Source: Salegentibacter agarivorans (GTDB lineage Bacteria > Bacteroidota > Bacteroidia > Flavobacteriales > Flavobacteriaceae). Taken from it: 64,000 bases of DNA. This document shows, piece after piece, positions 52,947 to 61,890 of the stretch. The DNA lies in contig NZ_FOOH01000023.1 of assembly GCF_900113135.1 (NCBI RefSeq), forward strand, positions 1 to 64,000. The letters are read 5' to 3'. A program made the translations under genes and the position numbers. The stretch's first letter is position 1, and every line of letters begins with the position of its first letter. The notes under the pieces are model-generated. The model did not search any database. It saw only the letters and a list, made by a program, of their open reading frames with translations, and was not told where the DNA came from.

Positions 52947-54208
52947 TGGCACTGGAACGAAAAGAAATATTGGTATATGCGCATTGGGATGGAATTGAAT
53001 CTCCATTCTTAATGGGAAGTTTATATGCTACGCCATCTAGGGGCAAAGAAATATTTTCCTTTGAGTACGATAAAGGATGGTTACGATCGGATTATGCACA
53101 GATCATAGATCCAGACTTGCAATTGTTCGAAGGTGCTCAGTACCTGAATGATGAAAAATCCAATTTCGGAATTTTTTTAGATTCTTCACCTGACAGATGG
53201 GGACGGGTGCTGATGATGCGTAAAGAGGCTGCTAAAGCCAGGAAAGAAGAACGCCGACCTAAAACTTTAATGGAATCAGATTATCTACTCGGAGTTTACG
53301 ACAATAACCGAATGGGAGGACTTCGTTTTAAAACCGCACAGGATGGTGCTTTTTTAGATGATGATGAAACTATGGCCGCCCCACCTTTTGCTGCACTTCG
53401 AGATCTTGAATTTGCCAGCTTACAACTAGAGAAAGAAGATGCCTTAGATAACCCAGAATATCTAAAATGGCTCAATATGCTAATGGCTCCGGGGTCTTCT
53501 TTAGGAGGTGCAAGACCTAAAGCCAATATTAAAGATATTGATGGCGATTTATGGATTGCTAAATTTCCAAGTCAAAATGATCGCCAGGATATGGGCGCCT
53601 GGGAAATGCTAGCGTATCGACTTGCCATTCAATCCGGTATTGAAATGGCACCGTCAAGAGTACAAAAATTTTCACACCACCAACATACATTTCTAACACA
53701 ACGATTTGATCGTAAAAATGACGGTACCCGCATTCACTTTGCTTCTGCAATGACTTTATTAGGATATACTGATGGAACGGATTATCAAGATGGGGTTAGT
53801 TATTTAGAGCTGCTGGAATTTTTAATGCAGAATGGGGCTGATGTTGAAAATGACCTCCGGAAGTTATGGAGACGTATTGCGTTTAATGTTTGTATTTCGA
53901 ATACGGATGATCACCTTCGCAATCACGGATTCCTCTTAACGGATTCCGGTTGGATACTTTCGCCGGCTTATGATATCAATCCAACTCTGAACGGCACCGG
54001 TTTAAAACTTAATATTTCAGAAAATGACAATGCTTTGGATTTAGACTTGGTAAGGGAAGTCGCTCCTTATTTTCGGTTAAAAGAAAAAGAAGCCAATGCT
54101 ATTATCAATAAAATTCAGCAGAATGTAGCCCAATGGGAACAACTAGCGACGGATTTAAGTATTCCAAGAAATGAAATGGAATTAATGAAAAATGCGTTTA
54201 AACATTAA
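52946..54208 (+). CDS. hipA: HipA-type serine/threonine kinase toxin
   Basis: Toxin kinase of 420 residues in the HipA family. The family's E. coli member phosphorylates GltX and induces persistence. The N-terminal HipA domain contains SSPDRWGR (FLDSSPDRWGRVLM at about 85-100), an ATP-binding segment SSLGGARPKA (about 190-199), a catalytic loop NTDDHLRNHGFL (about 318-329) and a metal-binding LSPAYDINP (about 335-343). All catalytic residues appear intact, so the toxin may be active. No hipS-type third gene is present. Confidence 0.92.
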   Translation: MALERKEILVYAHWDGIESPFLMGSLYATPSRGKEIFSFEYDKGWLRSDYAQIIDPDLQLFEGAQYLNDEKSNFGIFLDSSPDRWGRVLMMRKEAAKARKEERRPKTLMESDYLLGVYDNNRMGGLRFKTAQDGAFLDDDETMAAPPFAALRDLEFASLQLEKEDALDNPEYLKWLNMLMAPGSSLGGARPKANIKDIDGDLWIAKFPSQNDRQDMGAWEMLAYRLAIQSGIEMAPSRVQKFSHHQHTFLTQRFDRKNDGTRIHFASAMTLLGYTDGTDYQDGVSYLELLEFLMQNGADVENDLRKLWRRIAFNVCISNTDDHLRNHGFLLTDSGWILSPAYDINPTLNGTGLKLNISENDNALDLDLVREVAPYFRLKEKEANAIINKIQQNVAQWEQLATDLSIPRNEMELMKNAFKH

Positions 54209-54753
54209 AATAGTTCATCAATACTATTTCTTACAATAAAATGATATTTTTGGACAATCAAGCAGTTCTAATTAGGGGAAGCTTACAAATTACCCTATCT
54301 GTTTACAAAAAGTAAATTTAGAGTGATAAAATTTGTTAATCAGATTCTTCAAAAACCTGTAAACAAATAACTTTGTTTACAGAAGTTGAATTCAAAAAAA
54401 TTTGTCTTTCAAATCTACCTTTAAACTGGAAACAAACCTTTTTGCCTACAAAACCTGAATTCAAAAAAATTTGTCAATTAAATCACGAAATAAACTAGAA
54501 ATAAATTATTCCATAATTTTAAAAGGATATTAAAATACGGAGAAACAAAGAATATTATAAACAAAAAACCTTGAAAATCCTCCGATTAACAAGGCTTTTA
54601 AGTATTTGATCTTGCACTGTGGCCATTTAAACCATATCTGTTCATGGAATTTTAAAAACACCATAACTTTCATTACGCCCATTTTTCAATGTACAAAAGC
54701 CTTAAGAACAGGATTGGTTTAATACCTACTATCAGATTTCGTTTAATCTATAA
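54209..54753. repeat. AT-rich repeat region between hipA and integrase
   Basis: About 545 bases of non-coding sequence. Contains a perfect palindrome TGTAAACAAA-TAAC-TTTGTTTACA (54358-54381) and the related TGTTTACAAAAAGTAAA (about 54299). A 20-base direct repeat, TGAATTCAAAAAAATTTGTC, occurs exactly at 54387-54406 and 54456-54475. Direct repeats and dyads beside an integrase recall recombinase arm sites, an excision region or a replication origin of an integrative element. None can be proved from the sequence. Confidence 0.6.
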
Positions 54754-55992
54754 TTAAACATTAGGTTTCCAATTCCTAAGCTTTCTGCTGAGTTCAGACA
54801 TATCTTGACTTAATTTATCTTCAAGAACTCGCGCATATATTTGGGTTGTTGCTATTTTCGTATGCCCCAAAAGTTTAGAGACAGTTTCTATAGGTACTCC
54901 ATTGGAAAGCGTAACAGTAGTAGCAAAAGTATGTCTGGCCATATGGAAGGTTAAATTCTTCTTGATATCACAGAGATCAGCGACTTCTTTTAAATAAAGA
55001 TTAACCTTAACATTGGTTATAACTGGCAAAAGACTTTGGCTTATTTCTGTCATTGGATGATCCTCATACTTTTCGAGTATCTCTAGAGCTTTATCCAGTA
55101 AAGGTATCTTAACTTTGGCTTTAGTCTTATTTCTTGAAGTGAAAAGCCATTTCTGGCCGTCCAGACCATTCCTAACATTATCCTTGGTTAAATCATTCAT
55201 ATCTGTAAAACTGATTCCTGTATAACAGCTAAAAACAAATAAATCCCTCACCCTATCCAAACGGTCATTATGAAAATTAAAATCCTCGATTTGTTTTAAC
55301 TCACTAAGATTTAGAAAGTCTCGTTCCTTTTTTTGAAAAGTAGGTTTCCAGCGTATAAACGGATCCTTTTCAACCCATTCCAAATGAAAAGCAAGAGTTA
55401 CTATTTTACGAAGTCTCTGTAAATGCTTCATTACCGTGTTATGACTCATGGCGTTCACATGGCCTTTTGGCCAGTAGTTAAAAAGGAAATTCGCAAAGTC
55501 ATTGATAAACTTATAATTAAGTTCGTTCAGATAAATAGTGGTCGTCTTAAGTTCTTCGTTTAAGAATTTAAGAACATATTTCTCTGTAACACCGAAATTA
55601 CGGATGGTTCCTTTGGTAAGCGTTTTCTCAATCTTTTGTTTGTGATACTCTAAAATATCTAACAAGGTTTTATCTCTAGGCCCTTCCCCTAAAAAATTTG
55701 ATTTAAGAAGGTCTGCGGTTACTTTTTTATTCTGGAACCTTAAGTCCTGGTAATTCTGGAAAATCTTTGTTCTGGTCTCCGAAATGAGATTATTAGCCTC
55801 CCTAGCTTGTTTAGAATTACCATCGACACGTTGTGTTGAAGGATCCCAAAGATCGAATGGAACTTTAGATTTTAAACTAATGTTTACTCTACGGCTATCT
55901 AGAGAAATTCGAACGTAGAGATTGGCTTGATTGTTTTTCACTCTGGAAGCATACACCCAGAATAAGATGGAAAATGTTTTAGAAGTACGCAT
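54754..55992 (-). CDS. Tyrosine recombinase/integrase
   Basis: A 412-residue integrase. An Arm-binding domain (about 1-95) and a SAM-like core-binding domain (about 105-205) precede the catalytic domain (about 220-405). Catalytic residues seen: HMARH with His350 and Arg353, LGH (His377) and nucleophile Tyr386 in TQIYARV. The segment where the first Arg is normally found (TGLR.SEL) reads CYTGISFTDM. The Bacteroides integrase IntDOT also lacks this Arg, so the enzyme may still be active. The gene lies beside the tRNA-Arg 3' end, as expected for an island integrase. Confidence 0.92.
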   Translation of the reverse strand: MRTSKTFSILFWVYASRVKNNQANLYVRISLDSRRVNISLKSKVPFDLWDPSTQRVDGNSKQAREANNLISETRTKIFQNYQDLRFQNKKVTADLLKSNFLGEGPRDKTLLDILEYHKQKIEKTLTKGTIRNFGVTEKYVLKFLNEELKTTTIYLNELNYKFINDFANFLFNYWPKGHVNAMSHNTVMKHLQRLRKIVTLAFHLEWVEKDPFIRWKPTFQKKERDFLNLSELKQIEDFNFHNDRLDRVRDLFVFSCYTGISFTDMNDLTKDNVRNGLDGQKWLFTSRNKTKAKVKIPLLDKALEILEKYEDHPMTEISQSLLPVITNVKVNLYLKEVADLCDIKKNLTFHMARHTFATTVTLSNGVPIETVSKLLGHTKIATTQIYARVLEDKLSQDMSELSRKLRNWKPNV

Positions 55993-56071
55993 AGTTATCG
56001 TCTTTAAATTAATATTCAGTTAAAAGACGAAAGTCAAATCCACAAAAAAATTTAAGCTACTGGTAATCAAA

Positions 56072-56089
56072 CTGTCAACATGTTGACAG
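56072..56089. promoter_or_regulatory. Perfect palindrome upstream of the integrase gene
   Basis: CTGTCAACATGTTGACAG is an exact 18-bp palindrome 80 bases upstream of the integrase start. The half-site ATGTTGAC recurs at 56101-56108. It could be the operator controlling the integrase or the recombinase core site. Confidence 0.55.
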
Positions 56090-56165
56090 GATAAATTTTT
56101 ATGTTGACGATTTGTTAGATATTAAATATAATAAAAGTCTTTCTAACAAAACCCCTAAAAAACAT

Positions 56166-56199
56166 AAAACCCTGTAAATCATAGCATTTACAGGGTTTT
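56166..56199 (-). terminator. Terminator downstream of tRNA-Arg
   Basis: A perfect 14-bp stem AAAACCCTGTAAAT / ATTTACAGGGTTTT with a 6-base loop lies 25 bases beyond the tRNA 3' end on the minus strand and is followed by A/T-rich sequence. Confidence 0.8.
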
Positions 56200-56223
56200 G
56201 ATATCATTTGAATTCTCTAAAAG

Positions 56224-56297
56224 TGACCTTGCCAGGATTCAAACCTGGAACCTCCTGAGCCGTAATCAGGTGCGCTATTCAGTTGCGCCACAAGGCC
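56224..56297 (-). tRNA. tRNA-Arg (anticodon ACG)
   Basis: A 74-nt cloverleaf. The acceptor stem GGCCTTG pairs with CAAGGTC (one G-U), with discriminator A. The D arm is GCGC...GCGC. The anticodon stem CCTGA/TCAGG encloses the loop TTACGGC, giving ACG, which reads CGN arginine codons through inosine. The T arm CCAGG-TTTGAAT-CCTGG is normal. CCA is not encoded. Its 3' end faces the integrase gene, so it is the probable insertion site of the 50-56 kb island. Confidence 0.96.
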
Positions 56298-56385
56298 ATT
56301 AAAATATCGCTTTTCCTAGGTGGTTAAGCGGCTGCAAATATATTATTATTTTTATAATCTGAAAAGAATCTTCAAGTTTTTTGAT

Positions 56386-56661
56386 CTAAATTATCTCTGC
56401 ATTTAATCCCTCTTCCAGTAATTTTGAACATCTGGGTTTTAAATCATCAAAAGAACCGGTTTTAACAATACATTTTCCTTTGTAATGAACCAGGATAGCA
56501 CATTGTTCTGCCTGCACAGGAGTATGCTCGCAGGCATAGATTAAAGTTTCTATTACGTGATCAAAAGTATTGTAATCGTCATTATAAAGTACGATCTCAT
56601 TCTCCTTCTGCGTAGTGGTCTTTACTTCTTCTAATACTTCTTCTTTAGTACTCATCGTCAT
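56386..56661 (-). CDS. clpS: Clp protease adaptor ClpS
   Basis: A 91-residue adaptor that delivers N-degron substrates to ClpAP. The core YNDDYNTFDHVIETLIYACEHTPVQAEQCA contains the N-degron pocket residues (Asp-Asp and His) and is followed by HYKGKCIVKTG. A short charged N-terminus and a start at codon 1 or 3 are possible. It is first after prmA on the minus strand, 45 bases downstream. Confidence 0.95.
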   Translation of the reverse strand: MTMSTKEEVLEEVKTTTQKENEIVLYNDDYNTFDHVIETLIYACEHTPVQAEQCAILVHYKGKCIVKTGSFDDLKPRCSKLLEEGLNAEII

Positions 56662-56705
56662 TTACAATTTTAAAGCTTCAAAGATACAAATTATCTATAA
56701 AATGC

Positions 56706-57539
56706 TTACGCTGAAAACTTTACAGCAACCCAATTACTTCGCTCAATATGTTCTATATAATTTAAACCTAATTTCTGGCAGGCTTCTGTTATCACCGGGA
56801 TATCCTCTTCGTAAAATCCGCTTAAAAAAAGATTTCCACCTTTTATAAGGCAATCTTTATAAATTGGAAGATCTCTAAGTAAAATATTACGATTAATATT
56901 CGCCAGGATCATATCATATTTTCTATCCTGTAATAATTCGGCGCCGCCCTCTTCTACATTAATATTATCGCAATCGTTTCTGCCCACATTTTCCAGGGTG
57001 TTTTGGTAACACCAATTGTCGATATCTATGGCATCTACAAACTTTGCCCCTTTCATACTTGCCAGAATCGCTAAAACGCCAGTTCCGCAGCCCATATCCA
57101 GAACCACTTTCTCATTCCAGTCGTTTTTTAAAATATGCTGAATCATCATATGTGTGGTAGCGTGATGCCCGGTGCCAAAAGACATCTTTGGCTCAATCAC
57201 GATATCAAATTCTGTATCGGGTTCTGGATGAAATGGCGCCCTAACACTACAAATATCGTCTACCATAATGGGGCTGAAATTCTTTTCCCATTCTTCATTC
57301 CAGTTTACCTGCTCAATTTCTCCTTTGGAATAGGTAATTTGAAATTCATTCGATTGTAAAATATGAACCCCTGCCAGAAGATCATCTTCATATTCTTCGG
57401 CAGGGATATAGGCTGTAAGGCCGTCTTCTTCTTCCACAAAACTCTCAAAACCCAAATAGCCAAGCTCTGCTACCAGGATTTCTGAAGCAGGCTGAAGCGG
57501 CTCTATTTTAAACTTGAATTCGAGATAATTAGAAGACAT
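56706..57539 (-). CDS. prmA: Ribosomal protein L11 methyltransferase
   Basis: SAM-dependent methyltransferase of 277 residues that methylates ribosomal protein L11. Motifs include GTGHHATTHMM (about 121-131), VLDMGCGTGVLAILA (SAM-binding, about 143-157) and the active-site NINRNILL. The N-terminal domain is the usual L11-recognition part. It lies one base after the tpiA stop, so the two are co-translated. Confidence 0.95.
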   Translation of the reverse strand: MSSNYLEFKFKIEPLQPASEILVAELGYLGFESFVEEEDGLTAYIPAEEYEDDLLAGVHILQSNEFQITYSKGEIEQVNWNEEWEKNFSPIMVDDICSVRAPFHPEPDTEFDIVIEPKMSFGTGHHATTHMMIQHILKNDWNEKVVLDMGCGTGVLAILASMKGAKFVDAIDIDNWCYQNTLENVGRNDCDNINVEEGGAELLQDRKYDMILANINRNILLRDLPIYKDCLIKGGNLFLSGFYEEDIPVITEACQKLGLNYIEHIERSNWVAVKFSA

Positions 57540-57540
57540 A

Positions 57541-58293
57541 TTAAAAGGCGTTTATAATTTCAACAAAATCTACAGCTTTAAGGCTGGCACCCCCAATAAG
57601 TCCGCCGTCTACATCTTCTTTAGCGAAGATCTCTCTAGCGTTGGCCGGTTTCACACTTCCTCCATAAAGAATAGAAACATTTTGCGCGATTTCATCATTA
57701 AATTTCTCTGCAATGTTTTTTCTTATAAAAGCGTGCATTTCCTGTGCCTGTTCCGGGGAAGCAGTTTCTCCCGTTCCAATAGCCCAAACCGGCTCGTAAG
57801 CCAATACCACATTTTTCCAATCTGAATCTGAAATCTGGTATAAACTCTCCTGAAGTTGTTTCGCTATTAGATCAAAATGTTTATCGCTCTTTCTATCGGC
57901 AAGTTCTTCACCAAAACAAAAGATAATTCTCATCTCGTTTTTTAGGGCTGCATTTACTTTTTCGGCAAGAATATCATTAGTTTCTCCAAAATGAGCGCGG
58001 CGCTCACTATGGCCTAAAATTACGGTATCTACACCAATACTTTTAAGCATTTTTGCTGAAACTTCTCCTGTATAAGCTCCATTTTCTGCCTGATGCATAT
58101 TTTGCGCCACAACCTGTACCGAGGTATCTTTTAAACCCTGAAAAGCAGAGTATAAATTAGTAAAAGCAGGTGCCACCATAACCTCAGCCTGCGGCTCTTT
58201 TACCAATTGCATTTTTAAATGTGAAAGCAGTTCTTGCGTTTCAGCAAGATCGTTATTCATTTTCCAGTTTCCGGCTACTATTTTTTTTCTCAT
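57541..58293 (-). CDS. tpiA: Triosephosphate isomerase
   Basis: A 250-residue glycolytic TIM-barrel enzyme. Catalytic residues are in GNWKMN (Asn8/Lys10 region), LGHSERR (His in 93-99), AYEPVWAIGTG (catalytic Glu) and the phosphate-binding LYGGSVKP. The length is normal. It is followed by prmA and preceded by the DoxX/MauE-like gene on the same strand. Confidence 0.98.
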   Translation of the reverse strand: MRKKIVAGNWKMNNDLAETQELLSHLKMQLVKEPQAEVMVAPAFTNLYSAFQGLKDTSVQVVAQNMHQAENGAYTGEVSAKMLKSIGVDTVILGHSERRAHFGETNDILAEKVNAALKNEMRIIFCFGEELADRKSDKHFDLIAKQLQESLYQISDSDWKNVVLAYEPVWAIGTGETASPEQAQEMHAFIRKNIAEKFNDEIAQNVSILYGGSVKPANAREIFAKEDVDGGLIGGASLKAVDFVEIINAF

Positions 58294-58432
58294 AATTTCT
58301 TAGTTGATTTTATTTATTTCCGCGGAAAAAATCCGCACATCTACAAATATATTGATAAGAATAAACATAGCTGCGCCCAAGCCGAATGAAGATTGGCTTT
58401 TTACCAATATTTTAAAAAAACTTAAGGATGAT

Positions 58433-59527
58433 TTATAATTTTATATCCTCAGCATCAAACCAATGCTTTTTCTGGGTAATTGTGCCGCTCTCTAAAACTA
58501 AAAGACCTGGGTTAGACCTTACAATTGTTTGCAAAACCTTTTTATCTACCTGGTAAAATTCAAAATCGAGTTTGAATTTATTGATAATTTTTTCCTGATC
58601 TGCATCATTTGAAGCAGTTAAACCAACTACTTTATACCCTTTTTCATCAGCTTCGGTCGCAAGTTTTTGTATAGCTTTAAATCCTTCCTGCTCGGTATGT
58701 GAGAGATCATAGGCCACCACCATAAAAAGCTTTTCGGCGTCAAGAATTTGACTGGTCATAACCTCGCCATCTTTTTCTATTTCAAAATCCTGAATTGGCG
58801 GTACATAACCTTCTTCTACCATAGTAGTTTGCACTTCAACAAATTCACCTTCTTGGTTGGGGTAACTTCCATCTGTAGTTACGTTTACTTCTTCGCCATT
58901 ATGAAGAAACGTCCATTCGTATTCATAAATCGCTTTTTGAGCATCTTCGGGAACTTCCATTAACTCCGGAATGTTATTTCCAATTTTATAAGCTCTAAAA
59001 TCAAAAACCGGTAAGTGCATCAAAACGTGATAACAAAACCAAAAGGAAAGCATAAAAGACAAAAAGATAATCCAACGGTGAGAAATTGGGTTTAAAACCG
59101 GGGTGATCAATTTTCGATTAAAAAATAGAATTAATATGAAAATGAGTAAAATCACGTCTTTTATAAAAGACTGCCAGGGTGTTAGCGGTATGGCATCGCC
59201 AAAGCATCCACAATCTGTCACCTTGTTAAAGTAAGCCGAATAAAACGTAAGAAACGTAAAGAAAACGATCATTAACAGCAGGCTCCAAACGGTGAATTTG
59301 GGCAGGTAGCCTATTAAAATCATTATTCCTACTACCAGCTCAAAAACCACTAAAATAATGGCAATTACCAAAGAGTAAGGCACCAGAAATTCCAGTCCCA
59401 AAACTTCAGGACTAAAATATTCCTGGAGTTTGTAAGAAAATCCCAGCGGATCGTTGAGTTTTATAAATCCTGAAAAAATAAATAATACACCAACCAGTAC
59501 TCTGGAAATTCCTACTAATAATTTCAT
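58433..59527 (-). CDS. DoxX/MauE-like membrane protein with thioredoxin-like tail (BT_3928-type)
   Basis: A 364-residue inner-membrane protein. The N-terminal half has four helices of the DoxX/MauE type with VGVLFIFSGFIKLNDPLGF and a conserved CGCFGD (about 110-115) facing the periplasm. The C-terminal half (about 200-364) is a soluble thioredoxin-like domain without a CxxC, with AEKLFMVVAYDLSH and VVGLTASNDAD. Similar proteins are widely conserved in Bacteroidota next to tpiA. Redox or methylamine-type maturation functions are inferred from the MauE relationship only. Confidence 0.85.
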   Translation of the reverse strand: MKLLVGISRVLVGVLFIFSGFIKLNDPLGFSYKLQEYFSPEVLGLEFLVPYSLVIAIILVVFELVVGIMILIGYLPKFTVWSLLLMIVFFTFLTFYSAYFNKVTDCGCFGDAIPLTPWQSFIKDVILLIFILILFFNRKLITPVLNPISHRWIIFLSFMLSFWFCYHVLMHLPVFDFRAYKIGNNIPELMEVPEDAQKAIYEYEWTFLHNGEEVNVTTDGSYPNQEGEFVEVQTTMVEEGYVPPIQDFEIEKDGEVMTSQILDAEKLFMVVAYDLSHTEQEGFKAIQKLATEADEKGYKVVGLTASNDADQEKIINKFKLDFEFYQVDKKVLQTIVRSNPGLLVLESGTITQKKHWFDAEDIKL

Positions 59528-59574
59528 TCTGTTTTATTTAAATAATGCTTTTATCTCCTAAAAAGTTACAAAAA

Positions 59575-60120
59575 CTAGTCTTCGTTTTCATTTATAAGGA
59601 TCATAGCAAAAATTGAATAATTAATAATATCCTGGTAATTCGCATCAATCCCCTCACTCACCAGGGTTTGTCCTTTATTATCTTCAATTTGCTTTACACG
59701 TAGTAATTTCTGAATAATAAGGTCCGTTAACGAACTAACCCGCATATCACGCCAGGCTTCACCATAATCGTGATTTTTATTCATCATCAAAGCCTTGGCT
59801 TCGGCTATTTTTTCATCGTAAAGTTCTGTAGCCTCTTCTACCCCAAGATCGGGCTGTGCAACCACGCCTTTTTCCAACTGAATTAACGCCATTACCGAAT
59901 AATTAATAATCCCAATAAATTCAGATTTTTCGTCTTCATCTACCTTTCTCACTCCGTTTTCCTGAAGTTTTCTAATGCGTTGGGCTTTTATAAAAATCTG
60001 GTCGGTAAGTGACGGCAGCCTAAGAATTCTCCAGGCGCTTCCGTAATCTTTCATCTTATTGATAAACAGGCTGCGGCAGGTAGTCACCACCGCGTCATAC
60101 TGTTTTGAGGTATTCTGCAT
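59575..60120 (-). CDS. DUF1599 protein, internally duplicated
   Basis: A 181-residue cytoplasmic protein made of two DUF1599 repeats: NKMKDYGSAWRILRLPSLTD (about 20-39) and NKNHDYGEAWRDMRVSSLTD (about 112-131), each followed by a K..R...I.....G helix. The family is common and single-copy in Bacteroidota, with unknown function. It shares an upstream region with divergent folP. Confidence 0.9.
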   Translation of the reverse strand: MQNTSKQYDAVVTTCRSLFINKMKDYGSAWRILRLPSLTDQIFIKAQRIRKLQENGVRKVDEDEKSEFIGIINYSVMALIQLEKGVVAQPDLGVEEATELYDEKIAEAKALMMNKNHDYGEAWRDMRVSSLTDLIIQKLLRVKQIEDNKGQTLVSEGIDANYQDIINYSIFAMILINENED

Positions 60121-60251
60121 AAAAGAGATCTAATTTGCGTAAATTTCGTGCAAATATTTTAGATACTAAAACCGCATTTTATAATTTCTGAATTGAGCTT
60201 TAAAAATCATTGTTTTTCACTTCAGAATATTCAATTAAAATTCCACGAAAA

Positions 60252-61076
60252 ATGACCATAAATTGTAAAGGCGAACTCCTAAATCTTAGCAATCCAAAAG
60301 TGATGGGAATTATCAATACTACTCCCAATTCTTTTTATGCTGAAAGCAGAAAAACTTCGGAAAACGATATTCTTAAACAAGTAGAAAAAATGCTGGAAGA
60401 TGGTGCTAATTTTATTGACGTTGGAGGCTACAGCACGCCACCTGGCGCTCCTAGAGTGGACGAAACCGAAGAATTAAATCGTGTACTTCCTGCCATAGAA
60501 AATATTTTAAAAAACTTCCCAGAAGCATTAATTTCCGTAGATACTTTTAGAGCAAATGTAGCTGAAAAAAGTATTGAAGCCGGAGTGGCGATAATTAACG
60601 ATATTTCTGCCGGAAACCTGGATCCCGAAATGATGGAAACCGTTGCTAAGTACCAGGTTCCTTATATTATGATGCATATGCGTGGCACGCCCCAAACTAT
60701 GAAAGATCTTAACCAGTATGATGATCTTTTGCAGGATATTTTATTTTATTTTTCAGAAAAAATAAATGAGGCGAGAGCTTTAGGAATCAACGATCTTATA
60801 GTAGATCCCGGTTTCGGATTTGCTAAAAATATTGCCCAGAATTTTGAATTGCTTTCTAAAATGGAACTTTTTAAAACTTTAGAGCTTCCTATTCTTGCCG
60901 GACTTTCACGAAAATCATTAATTTATAAGACTTTAAATACCTCAGCGCAGGAAGCTTTAAATGGCACTACCTTTTTAAACACAATTGCGCTAAGCAAAGG
61001 CGCTTCCATTTTAAGGGTGCACGACGTAAAAGAAGCGGTAGAATGCACTAAATTATACGCAGAACTTAATAAGTAG
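60252..61076 (+). CDS. folP: Dihydropteroate synthase
   Basis: Folate enzyme condensing p-aminobenzoate with 6-hydroxymethyl-dihydropterin pyrophosphate. Motifs: MGIINTTPNSFYA (about 17-29), DVGGYSTPPGA (about 60-70), SVDTFRANVAE, ISAGNLDP, MMHMRGTP and VDPGFGFAK. I prefer the ATG at 60252 over the upstream in-frame start at 60210 because it leaves the normal short N-terminus (274 residues). It is followed 37 bases later by the diadenylate cyclase gene. Confidence 0.96.
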   Translation: MTINCKGELLNLSNPKVMGIINTTPNSFYAESRKTSENDILKQVEKMLEDGANFIDVGGYSTPPGAPRVDETEELNRVLPAIENILKNFPEALISVDTFRANVAEKSIEAGVAIINDISAGNLDPEMMETVAKYQVPYIMMHMRGTPQTMKDLNQYDDLLQDILFYFSEKINEARALGINDLIVDPGFGFAKNIAQNFELLSKMELFKTLELPILAGLSRKSLIYKTLNTSAQEALNGTTFLNTIALSKGASILRVHDVKEAVECTKLYAELNK

Positions 61077-61113
61077 CCGCATATTTTCTATTTTTACACA
61101 AAACCACGCTAAT

Positions 61114-61887
61114 TTGGATATAATAAACCTTCGTTTTCTTGATGTTCTCGATATTGTATTTGTAGCTCTACTGCTGTATTATTTGTACAAGCTGGTAAAA
61201 GGAACGGTTGCGGTGAATATCTTTATCGGGATCGTTATTATTTACTTAATGGGAAGCCTTACGCAATTGCTGCAAATGGAGCTTTTGAGTAGTGTTCTTG
61301 GTGAATTTATTGGCGTGGGAATGTTTGCATTAATTGTGGTTTTTCAACAGGAAATTAGGAAATTCCTTTTAATGATTGGCTCTACCAATTTCACTCAAAA
61401 AGGAAAGTTTTTCACCCAACTTCGATTCTTAAAAGGTGATCTAGAAACCAGCACGAATGTAGAAGATATCATTTCAGCCTGCGAAGTGATGGGTCAGAGT
61501 TTTACGGGGGCATTGATTATTATTCAGAAAAACACGAATCTGGATTTTGTAAAAAATTCCGGGGACGATATGAATATTGAACTCAATCAACCCATTATTG
61601 AATCTATTTTCTATAAAAATTCACCACTTCACGATGGCGCGATGATCATTGAAGACAACAAAATTACCGCCACCCGGGTTATTTTACCGGTTTCTAACGA
61701 TAGGTCTATTCCGCTTAGATTTGGGTTACGACACCGCGCCGCCGTTGGTATTACTGAAAAAACCGATGCACTCGCACTTGTTGTAAGTGAGGAAACGGGA
61801 CAAATTTCTTATATAAGAGACGGGGAATTTGTCATGTTTGAAAGTAACGAAGAACTTATTGAACGAATTAAGGAAGACCTTTTATAA
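61114..61887 (+). CDS. cdaA: Diadenylate cyclase CdaA
   Basis: Membrane-bound c-di-AMP synthase of 257 residues. N-terminal hydrophobic helices (about 11-30, 35-50, 62-80) are followed by a DisA_N catalytic domain with the DGA motif (LHDGAMII) and the RHR motif (GLRHRAAVGITE). The apparent start is TTG at 61114. It is conserved beside folP in Bacteroidota. c-di-AMP acts in cell-wall and osmotic homeostasis. Confidence 0.95.
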   Translation: MDIINLRFLDVLDIVFVALLLYYLYKLVKGTVAVNIFIGIVIIYLMGSLTQLLQMELLSSVLGEFIGVGMFALIVVFQQEIRKFLLMIGSTNFTQKGKFFTQLRFLKGDLETSTNVEDIISACEVMGQSFTGALIIIQKNTNLDFVKNSGDDMNIELNQPIIESIFYKNSPLHDGAMIIEDNKITATRVILPVSNDRSIPLRFGLRHRAAVGITEKTDALALVVSEETGQISYIRDGEFVMFESNEELIERIKEDLL

Positions 61888-61890
61888 TTT

